This document shows, one piece after another, positions 55,032 to 64,000 of a stretch of DNA of 64,000 nucleotides. The translations under genes and the position numbers were made by a program. This DNA comes from Colocasia esculenta. Lineage: Eukaryota; Streptophyta; Magnoliopsida; Alismatales; Araceae. The DNA lies in assembly GCA_014218235.1 (NCBI GenBank), contig CM024758.1, forward strand, positions 102,585,698 through 102,649,697, written 5' to 3'. Numbering within the stretch: the first letter of the stretch is position 1; each line of letters opens with the position of its first letter. The notes beneath the pieces are model-generated. The model did no database searches, was not told the origin of the DNA, and saw nothing but the letters and a program-made list of their open reading frames with translations.

Positions 55032-57155
55032 CTCGTCTGCTTTTGGTCAAGGTGGTGGACCTTGACCCTGTGTGTGGCCCTGTGTTTGTCAGTTCGCCGT
55101 GTTGTTCGCTTTCAAGTTTCTGGTTGTGCCGATGGGACCATGGTGGGTCCCTGTGGTTTAGTTTGTTATTACTTGCATTTCCGTGCCGACACACTCTTGC
55201 CGACGGTTGTTTGGCGAGTGTCGTGGTTGTTCGGCTGGTTGTGCCTCCTGTGGGAGTGCTAGCCTTGCGTCGTGGTTTCCTCTTTCGTGTGAGGAGGAGG
55301 CCTGTTGTGTGCCTTCTTTCTCTGCTTTCCGTGGGTTGCTCGGGGTGGTGGTGCTTTCACATGGCATTTGGTGCCATGTCGCGCACCGTGGTGACCTTTA
55401 TGGCGAAGGTCCCTCCCCTTGTGCTTTCTTGAGGTTGAGCTGGTTGCTCCGCTCGTGCGCGTGGTTTCTTTGTGGTACGATAGGTTGTGGTGACTTATTG
55501 TCCCGTCTCTTGCTATGCTAGTTTGGCGGCATCGGGTGTTCTTCTGTTTGGCTTGCTTGAGCAGGCATCATTCCAGTGCATGTTTCTCTTGTGCCTCAGC
55601 TGTGCTTTGGAGGCACTTGTCACCGTTGGGTGTGTGGCCCTCCCCACCTGTGGTGGTAGGAGCGGTGCCCTATGTTTGCGCGCTTCTAAGAGCCAATATA
55701 GTTATTGCGCTCTTGAAGCTGTTAGTTTTTGCGCGTTTCTGTTGTGGGTCTCTAGTGGAGAGTCCCTTTCTGTTGGCCTTGAGTCATTTCAGGCCGTTGG
55801 TGCGGTTGTGTATTGCACCTGGAGCGTGTTTCTTTTTTTTTCGATGCTTCATGTTTTGTGCCTTGAGGGTTTGCGGCTAGTGTGGCCTGTTCTACCCTTT
55901 TTGGCTTGCGGCTTCTTGTGGGTGACTTTTGACAGGTCTCTTGTGGAGAGTTCTTCCTATTAGCCATGTTGTTTCGGCCGTTGGTGCAACGGTGTTGCAT
56001 CTTTTCGAGTTTTGGTGCTTGTGGTGGCACTCTCTGCTCGTGCTCGAGTGGTTGTCTTCGTGCCGTTTGGAGCCCTGGTGCATTGTGTTGCACTTTGTCC
56101 TGGTGCTTGTGTTGGCACCATGTGTTGCGTTGTATTTCCTGATCGTGAGCTCCGTACGTTGTTTCACGAATTTGCTCGGTGTTGGAGGCGTTGAGCTTTC
56201 TGCCTCTGGGACACCTTGTGTTGGCCGATGCCTTGTGGCTGTACCGTTACTTCTGTGGGGTGGCCGCTTTGCCCTGTCTAGGTAGCCCTATCGGTGGTAT
56301 GCCATGCCTTGGTCGTGGCCGTGTCCGAGTCTTTCCCTCTCGCGTTGGGGAGTGAGTGTGTTCGGTTGTGGTACCCTACTTCGGTTTGGGTCCCTTTGAG
56401 GTCGACATGCTGTCTTCGACCTCTGCAGTTGTTTCGTTTCCTGTGCAGTTTGCCGACGTCTTGAGTTGTCTGGCCTTGCCAACCTCAGACATCTTCCTTG
56501 GTTTTATCTCTGCGCGTGTGCCTGTGGAGCGTGTGGTTTAGCTTTCTATGGCTCCACAGTCGTTGTGTGTCCTTGTCGAACCACGAGGACGATCTGGGTG
56601 AGATCTAGTGGTGCTGAAGGACACTGTCTTGCTCGCCGTGGGTTCTCCACGTGCGTATTTTCCACTTGGTTTTGGGTCATCATTAAGAAGCTCTCGTTTG
56701 GCCTTGCCGTAGGTACTAGCTGTTGCTAGATGTACGGAGCCATTCAGTGGAGTCTTATGGATGACCTCTTGGTGTTTTCTCGTTTTGCCATCAGTAGCGG
56801 TGTCCTCTGTCTAGCCGCTGGTGACAGAGTGAGTTACTGACCGGTTGGTCTCAACAGTGTGGACTGTTGAGGGCTCAATCGTGGTTTTCCAACTGGAGGT
56901 TCCAGTGTTTCTGGTCGGTTTGGTACGTGCTACGCCTGTGGAGTTGTTGACATCCAATTGTGTGCTCAGCACCAGTTGGGGTGCGCTCTGTGAGCTGTCG
57001 GATGTCTGGTTTAGAACTCCCTTGGTGGCAGGGTCATGGTGGTGACCACTGGGAAGTCATGGTACGACTTAGTGGTCCCTTTTGCACCTGTTGTGTTCTC
57101 CGACCGGGTTTCGCCCTTAATTTCGAGGACAAAATTATTTTTTTGTTGGATGTAT
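55032..57155 (+). other. LARD internal region, right part, non-coding
   Basis: G/T-rich, no gag or pol motifs. Perfect hairpins at 56398-56423 (GAGGTCGA/TCGACCTC) and 56850-56871 (CTCAACAGT/ACTGTTGAG, 4-nt loop). The last 50 bp keep the AATTTCGAGGACAAAATT remnant of a gypsy pol end. No clear polypurine tract precedes the LTR. Confidence 0.85.
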
Positions 57156-57898
57156 TGTAACATCTCAGGCTTTTCGGCTTTCCGTTTGTGTGTGGGTTGA
57201 CTGGCCACTAATGCATCCGGCCTTGGCGACGCGTTAGTGTCGCGATGGAGCTAGCCGTCGCGACAGTCATCCGTGTTGCGACTAGTGCCTGTGTCGTGTT
57301 CTTGTCGCGCCTTGTTTCTTTGCCACGTCATGGTGTCGCTCCCGGTCAACGGGTCGCGACTGCTTTCCGCTTTTTGATCGTCTGACACCTGTCAGAGTGG
57401 CAGGCGGGTCAGAGCGGCTATCAGGTTGTCGCGGCGTCCTTGAGGGGCGCGTTCCGGTCGTGGTGTGGGCGGCAGTCGCGTTAATATTGGTAACGCGATG
57501 CCCTGCCCCGTCACGTCTTGGGGGCCGAAGGCTAAAAGCCTTCGCCGGCTTCCCCTTTCCCCTTTTCTTTCCCTTCTCCTTCCCTTCCTCCTCTCCAAGG
57601 AGGGAAGTCTTCTTCTTTCTCCTTCTCCGGCGTTTGGAGCTTGGTGGCGGTGCCGGCGGCTGTTGGTGGAGCGGCGGAGCGGCGAGGAGGAGGCAGTCGT
57701 GGCTTCATGAAGACCCCTTTAGGGGTTTGGTTCTTCAAAGTGTGTAGGGATTTCTTGTGCCTTACCAATCGGGTGATTGGGAACTCTTTTGTGTAATTGC
57801 ATGCCTATACAACTTCCCCATGCTCCCCTCCCCGTGGATGTGTAGTGTTGTAGTTGTGGCGACCCCGGGATGTAGCATCCTGGCAGTCTGCCTCCCGA

Positions 57899-57934
57899 CT
57901 GATGTCGCGACCGCAGCGCGCGTCGCGACATCAG
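57899..57934. repeat. 13-bp perfect inverted repeat, 3' LTR copy of 42142-42175
   Basis: CTGATGTCGCGAC, 10-nt loop, GTCGCGACATCAG. Confidence 0.97.
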
Positions 57935-59222
57935 AGGAGGAGTCGCCTTGGTCGGACGCGACCTTATCGCGGCATGGTTGGCTGTCGCGATAAGGGTCGT
58001 GTCGCGACCCAGTTTCCGGTCGCGACACGCTTCCCTGTCGCGACTTGGCGCTTGTCACGGTTGCCCTTCCCGTCGCGATGGGATCGCGATGGGCTAGGAG
58101 GGCGCGACAGCACCAGACTTGCCTCGGGTGTTTCCGTGGCCTTGTTGGCGTGTCGGCGTGTGTCCCAGGGCAGGGCTGGTTGGGAATGCGGCAGGTTGCC
58201 TCCCTGCGTTCAGTGACCGAAGATGACACCTTCGTGGCCGTGTCCTAGCGGTGGTGCTAGAAGGCTCACGTCTGTCTAATAATCGATTGTCTGTCGGTCA
58301 ATCGATTATTAGAAGAGCGATGGTTTCTGTTCTGTCTGGTGGTGTTCCGGTTTCTCGGGCCATGCCGTGTGTGCTGGCGTTGGTCGACGGTCCTTCTGGG
58401 GATTTTCGGAAGGGGTTCTGTGGCTTGTCTTGGTTACAAGTCAGCTGTGCCATTTTTTGTGGTGGTTGTCCCGCCAGTTCTCTTTTCGCCCGGTGCTAGG
58501 CACTTGAGGGCTTGTCCGTGAGACAGGTTGTTTAACGTTACCTGGGACCCCCAGCCCCGTGTGTCTTTAGAAGGAATTCTCCGGGCGGTGGGCGTGCTCA
58601 AGTCACGGACTTGGAGCAGAAGGGGAAAACGGTGGGGACAGCGGCGAAGAGTCATTTGTAGAGCTCTCTTAGCTGGGTCTTGGTCACCGAGGTGGTTGAG
58701 GCGCTCTTCCGGTGTGGACCAGCTAGTCCTTCTCACTGCCTCGCTCTGCGTTGGTTCCGGAGCCGCGTAGGGAGGTTAGGCGTGGGGCCGCAGTTTGGCC
58801 GGACTGCGGTGGTTGTGGTTGTTCTCTGCTGTGGCTCGCTAGCCTCACTCTACCGGGGTGGTTGTAGGTAGGAGTCAGCGGCTGGCGAGCGAGAGGGGTG
58901 GACTGTGTGTCCCTCTCTTAGCTGCCTGTGGCGGTGGCTTGGTTGTTCTTGTTGTGACGGCGGTTCACATTGTTTCCAAGTGAGTCTGGTTGCCCTAGCC
59001 TACACGGTGGTTGTAGCCTAGCCGTGTCTACTTCCGAGGGTTTTGTTGGTTTGGCCTCGTGGGCCTTGTTCAGTGGTTTCCACTCTGGGGGTTCTCTCGG
59101 GTGTCTTGTGTAGACACCCGACCGTTGGTTTGGTAACTCGTTCCTTGGTGCCGTCCATGGTGCCACCGGAGTGTGTAGTTCCCTGACCTCGTGGCGTGTC
59201 CAAGGTGCATGGTGGTTCTACA

Positions 59223-62200
59223 TGTAAGACCCTCGAATTTGTTGCATTATTATTTTGCATGTAATAATTCATGTTGTGTATGTCCGTATGTAAATATCTA
59301 CGTAAGTACTAGTTAGTATACTATTGTATGAATGTGTATAAATTAGTTATAAATAATGTATGAATGATACGTTGGTAGTGTGTACATGATAATACATATG
59401 TATGGCATATATAGGGGTAAGATGTGCATGGTTTCTGCATGTTTTGGAGTTCTGGCCGAAGACCAGATTGGCGTCAATATCAATGGACGCTTGTGCTGAG
59501 TAGGCGTCAACCATATGGACGCCAGCCCTAAACCAGCGTCCAGCGATGTGGACGCCAACCTCTCTGATCTGCATGTGTTGCAGAGCCCAGAATTCCGGGA
59601 GCAAGCTAGCTCACCCTTGGGGAGCTGTCTCCAACGGTCTGAAAAGGGCATCACATCATCTCCTGCGTGGGAGAGAGGTTTTTGGCTATATACAAAGCCA
59701 TTTTCGCAACTCACACCCTTCTCTTACCCTTTGTAAGAGAGAAGAAGAGAGAAAAGGAGAGAAAACCTATTTTCGGACTGTGAGAAACCCTCATCTTTGC
59801 AACCCAAAATCTGAAGTTCTGAAGCTTGATCGGCCACCTGCTGCTTCAAGGAGCTTTCTGGATCATCGAGGAAGGCATCACCGACCTCGGATTGCTCTGG
59901 AGCTTGCTCAAGAAACCGGAGGAAGGCCATCTTGGAGGCTGGTTGGGAACTTCTTGGGACAGCCCAAGGAGAGCTTCACCAAGCCTTTTGATCCGTTTAG
60001 AGTATATCTAAAAGGCAAGTACCCTACCCATAGTGTTCATGTATGTGTCTAGGATGGTTTTGCCATTTTTATATATTTCCCTCGCCGCCAAGTTCATCTG
60101 AGCAGAACATCAAGCTGTCGGCCCTTCTATATGATTAATTTCGACGTGTTTGCGTTGAGGATATAATGTAACTCTTATATACTATGTACACTAGTTAATG
60201 TGATGAATGGGAGAATGAATGTACATCTATTTTGTGGGTAGTTGAGTTTAATTATTTGTCTAATGTGTATGAGAAAAGAATGACCATGTGTATTCACCAT
60301 GATCTCATGATCAGTGGCAAAGTTTTGTTGCCCAAATTGTTAGACATGTATGCATGTACTATCTGTGCTCTGAGTTTCTGGCATTTTTCCCTGCTTGTAT
60401 GATTATTTAAAATTCTGTTTTGGGAAAAATAGAAATCATGTGTAGGTCATGTTAAATTCCAGTAAATTGTGCGTTACTCGATAATATCGGGAACAAATGT
60501 GACCCTGGCATGCTAGGGTGCAGACCGTGAGCTGTTAAAATCTGTGATTTTGTTGTTAATCATTGTTAAATCGCATTTAGTGTGGAATGGATGGTTAATT
60601 TTCTGAAATTTCATTTTGAGTTAGAAAAATCTGAAATTTTGTGGGATCCTCCTAAACCCGAATCAGCTTGTGGTTCAAAATTTCATTAACCAGATACGAT
60701 GCAATATGAATTTCCATGTAAAAAGTGAAAATAATGCATGCCGTTGTAAAATGATTTGATTTTGTATATAGCAACCTGATTAGTGAAATCCCTGAGTGCT
60801 AAATTCCTGTAATTGTAGTGTCATGTTAGGAAAACAGAGAAATGTGCATGTGAGTGAGAAAGTGAATGAAATGAGAGTGACATGTGTAAATATATGTGTT
60901 AAAATTGGTAAAATGTGTAATGTGTAACTTGTGCAAATGTGACACTGCTTCCGTAGAGGGCAGTGGAACCGTATCAGGGAAAGGTCCCCCTGAGAAGGTT
61001 CATTGTGTTGTGACCCTAAGGGCATTAGGGGGAAATTCTGGAGGTGGACAAGTACCACTGGTTAGGGTGGAGACTTGTTCTCCCGTCTGTGCAGTCCAAG
61101 AGTCGCCATTGTATTGCTAGATGGCGTCTATGTGATGTGATGTGTTATGTCCTTCTTTGGTGGTTTGGACTATGTGTCACGGCACTAAATGTGAATGTGT
61201 AAATGTGTATGTGTCATGTGAAAAATGTGAATGTGAACAATGTGTAAAAGTGCATGTGTAAAGTGTGAAATATGCGAATTGGAATTGTGCAAAAATGGGA
61301 AAACCAAGATGTGAGGATGTGAGTTTGCAATCCATGTTATGACAATCTGAAAACATGTTTAAACAGTAGCCTTACTATGTTATGACCATGTTTATGTATG
61401 TAAAATGCTTAGAATCCATGCTAGGAATCATTGTTAAGCATATGTAAACGACTTCCATACTTGGTTATACACATGTTGTGATTTAATCGTGTTGTAGCTC
61501 TCATGTGTTAGATTTTGGTTGCTAAAGCATGAAAACCAGCAAGCTTAAAGCATGTAAAATGGTTAGTACATGCGTAAGAATGCGTAGATTCCATGTTAGG
61601 TATGTTTCCTTCATGCATGCTCGGAAATTTATGTTAATAGCTTTCATGTCTTAGTTGGTGAAGGTGGATTTCTATGTGAGAAATGAATAGAAAGCATGTG
61701 ATAGGTGATTCTATTTTAGAAAATCTGAAAGCATAGTCCATGTGTTTAAATTGTAGATTCACCGTGATAGGTTGTTAAATTAAAAGTCAAGCATGCTACA
61801 TGTTGTGTCTCGTGAACGTGAGTGTAGAACCTACTATGATATGTGCATGTACGGTATGTGTAGAGTTACTTGCGGAGTCTTTTAGACTCACTACTTGCTT
61901 CGGCGTATAGGTGTATTTGGTGACGAGACACTTGTGGAGGAGACGTTGGAGACCGACTCCGAGCGGGGAGATTAGAGTCTTGGAGTACTAGCGACATTTT
62001 GTGACTTTCGTAGTATGTAAATTGAACATTGTACTAGCATTATCATGGAAGAATGTATAAGTATGGACATCTATGTATTTGATTTTCAGCAAATTAAATT
62101 ATGTGGACTTTTAGTTCTTAATGTTATTGAATCATGTATGTTAAATGGATGATGAATGAAATGAAGACAGTGGTTCTTTTACTTCCGCTACTCTGTTCTT

Positions 62201-62315
62201 ATATTCACGTGTATCTCAGCTGAATGTTATTGTTGGGTAATGTCCCACTGTGGCAACGCTCGCTATACCGACGTGGGTTGGTATAACCGTACCGGTATGA
62301 TGAGGGTCGCTACAC
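59223..62315 (+). mobile_element. Probable solo LTR of a gypsy element inside the LARD 3' LTR
   Basis: 3093 bp from TGTAAGACCC to GGGTCGCTACA, TG/CA ends, TSD CTACA at 59218-59222 and 62316-62320. No gag, pol, primer site or internal repeat of its own ends. 61850-61990 (TGGTGACGAGACACTTG...) resembles the 3' part of chromovirus LTRs. A solo LTR forms by recombination between the two LTRs of a full element. Confidence 0.85.
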
Positions 62316-63151
62316 TACATGTGGGCCTTCAAACTTGTGGAGGTTGAGGTGGCCGTGGTTGTGGTGAGACGTTGTTCTCACTTGGTTGCTTGGTGTCTCT
62401 TTGGGTGACACCTGGTTGTTCCTTCCCGACCTCGTGGAGGTCCGGGATGTTGATGCTTGTGTCGTGAGACTCTGGTCTCACGTGGTTGCTCCGGTGTTCC
62501 GTGAGCTTCTTTGTCTCGGCGGTTGTGTGCCGAGGGTTGCTTTCGCATTCTGTTTGACTCTGCTGGTTCTACGGGAGTCGTGTCTTGCCCGACCCTGGTT
62601 TTGGGTTGAGGCGTTTCTCTGTTCTGCTACTTTGTAGTACTCTGTATTAGGTGTTTCCCTCTTTATTGCTTTGTAGAGTAGTTTTGCTTCCGCTTTTGTT
62701 GGAGTTCCTACTGCTCTAGCTGGTAAGGGACTGGTTATCCCTACTGAGCCTTGTTCGCGAGGCTCACCCCCCTACTCTCTTCAGGTAAGGACTCGCTGTC
62801 GCAGGAGTTCATTGCCAGACGGTCGTGGTGGTGGCTTGTTCACCGTGCGTTGCCCGCAGTGTGAGTTGTGAGCATGAGTGCTTGTACCGTGAGTTGAGAG
62901 TGTCCTTTTTGCAAGTCCTCGGGGTATGCCCCTTAAGGACTGCACCTTTCTTTCTGTACTTGTACTTTTATTTGGGACATGTTGTACATATTTTCTTTAT
63001 TAATGTATGAACTTTCTGGTTATAGTTATTGAATTCATTGCTTATCCCACTGGACTAAATTCTAACCCTTCTGGGTCTTCAGATCCATGGGTGGCGGCGC
63101 GACCTTCGAGGTCCCTGGCGGGGGGTACGGGAGGTCGGGTCGTTAAAGCTT

Positions 63152-64000
63152 GTAAGGAGACGACACCATGGCAGGCCCGCCGGGAATTATCATAAGCCGC
63201 TATAGTGGTGGGAGTTGGCTGTAAGCAGCGCTCAGAGATGTTACATGTCCGCAGAGTGCTTAGAGGGCACACATTTATAGACGCCCCTGTATCAACCAAG
63301 GCGGCATCGACGACCACTTTGTTTTTGGTCAGTGTCACACATAGAGGCATCCTTCTGGCCTCTAGAGGAGCTAGCTCACTGTCCGCAAAGGTAATTGTCA
63401 GCCCCTTGTTAACAATGGATAGGACCGAGGGTAGATTGTCAGGGTTCATATCTTCATTCACCATAACCCTTTGTAGAAAGGCCCTTAAAGCATCTTGATG
63501 GGTCTGCGACCTTTTGATCAATTCGATGATAGATATTTTTGCTAGAGTCTGGTTCAGATGCTTCAAAATGTCATATTGGGTCCCCGAGACCGGATCTATC
63601 TCCTCGACATCTTGCTACTATTGTTGGTTGTTGTTGTTGGAGTTTTGGGTCAGCTAACCCAGCATAGATGCAGATGTATTGGGATACATCTGGTGGAACA
63701 TCTGCCCGCTCCGTAGGGCGAGGCTGTGGTGAAGTGGAGGTGGGGTGGTGTCGATAATGGATGGGTTGGCTATTATGGGTGCTGGAGTAGGGGAGAGTGG
63801 GATGTTAAGAGGTGATGGACTAATGGGTGGCATGACAGAGGTGTTGTGGAGTGGCGAGGTGATGGTGGCAATGGTGGGTGTAATGGAAGTAGCGGTGGTG
63901 TGGGAAATAGCCAAAAGTTGGCCTACCTCATGCTCATAATCATAGGCCCAAGTGGTGGTTGGTGGTGGATGGTGGATGATGAGGTTGACTTGAGCAGGTG
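63152..64000 (-). pseudogene. Tat-A gag end and protease N-terminal half
   Basis: Minus strand, from the right edge: Thr/Ser/Pro-rich gag tail (63914-63654), a damaged stretch (stops near 63610), then 63566-63152: LIKRSQTHQDALRAFLQRV, and protease with active site VDTGASINVCPLS after LTKNKVVVDAAL. The frame runs into the GCTTG duplication and resumes at 41447. The gag core lies beyond 64000. Confidence 0.88.

Larger units (their letters stand above)
41448..63146 (+). mobile_element. LARD: non-coding gypsy-derived retrotransposon with 2.9-kb LTRs, containing copia-3 and a solo LTR
   Basis: LTRs 41448-44339 (2892 bp) and 57156-63146 (2893 bp after removing the 3098-bp solo-LTR insertion). Ends TGTAACATC...GTCGTTACA (3' copy GTCGTTAAA). 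TSD GCTTG on both sides (41443-41447, 63147-63151). The internal region (44340-46068 plus 55032-57155) is G/T-rich on this strand and has no gag or pol homology. Only AATTTCGAGGACAAAATT just before the 3' LTR recalls the end of chromovirus pol (NFEDKI). It must rely on proteins from another gypsy element. Confidence 0.92.
57156..63146 (+). repeat. LARD 3' LTR, split by a solo LTR
   Basis: 57156-59222 and 62316-63146 align with 41448-44339. The terminal CA is mutated (TTAAA instead of TTACA). TSD GCTTG follows at 63147-63151. Confidence 0.93.

Noticed and set aside
59546..60052. A 168-residue frame in the solo LTR as a gene.
   Set aside because: It has no recognisable domain and lies entirely within LTR sequence with promoter- and leader-like composition.
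1..64000. tRNA, rRNA or other structured RNA genes.
   Set aside because: None recognised; the TGGTATCAGAGC matches are primer-binding sites, not tRNA genes.

Overview
This is nuclear DNA from a flowering plant. No intact host gene is visible in 64 kb. The window is a nest of LTR retrotransposons typical of a large, repeat-rich angiosperm genome: primer-binding sites of the initiator-Met tRNA type (TGGTATCAGAGC), SIRE-type Ty1/copia elements with CCHC gag proteins, Tat-type Ty3/gypsy elements with two RNase H domains, and plant mobile domain (PMD) genes. Two runs of exactly 100 N (1260-1359, 37755-37854) are scaffold gaps. I cannot name the species.

Layout. 1-10138: 3' ends of two Tat elements facing each other. 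Tat-C (+) comes from the left and carries two spliced antisense PMD-type genes (2154-1172 and 4040-2594), then a polypurine tract and an LTR start at 5399. Tat-B (-) comes from the right and carries an antisense PMD pseudogene (7116-9225). Their outer parts form a 1.26-kb inverted repeat (1-1258 / 9012-10269) that includes the same copia LTR junction on both sides. 10139-23194: copia-1 (-), target-site duplication (TSD) AAGGG, decayed gag-pol plus extra ORFs downstream of pol. 23195-23720: end of Tat-B pol and its 3' UTR. 23721-29111: copia-2 (+), a gag-only derivative without pol. 29112-34237: Tat-B pol from integrase back to protease. 34238-38770: fragments (copia LTR family 3, unclassified sequence, a gypsy-like LTR start, a gap, copia LTR family 4). 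38776-41447 and 63147-64000: Tat-A (-), split inside its protease by a 21.7-kb block. That block (41448-63146, TSD GCTTG) is a non-coding, hairpin-rich large retrotransposon derivative (LARD) with 2.9-kb LTRs. The LARD itself contains copia-3 (46074-55026, TSD ATCTA) and a solo LTR inside its 3' LTR (59223-62315, TSD CTACA).

How it fits together. TSDs and reading frames that resume across the insertions give the order: Tat elements first; copia-1 and copia-2 into Tat-B; the LARD into Tat-A; copia-3 and the solo-LTR element into the LARD. Most in-frame stops in the PMD genes and Tat-A are explained by one C-to-T (or G-to-A) change, as expected of methylated, silenced DNA.

The most unusual signal is in the regulatory DNA. 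Copia LTR families with different sequences each carry short palindromes centred on CG (GTCGAC, ATCGAT) or an AATCGTT motif, set in pairs about 21 bp apart. In copia-3 the paired unit is also in its 3' region and inside the gag coding sequence. A comparable TCGCGA module is shared by the LARD LTR and the Tat 3' region, including an identical 18-mer. This looks like a repeated family-specific cis-element whose reader is unknown.
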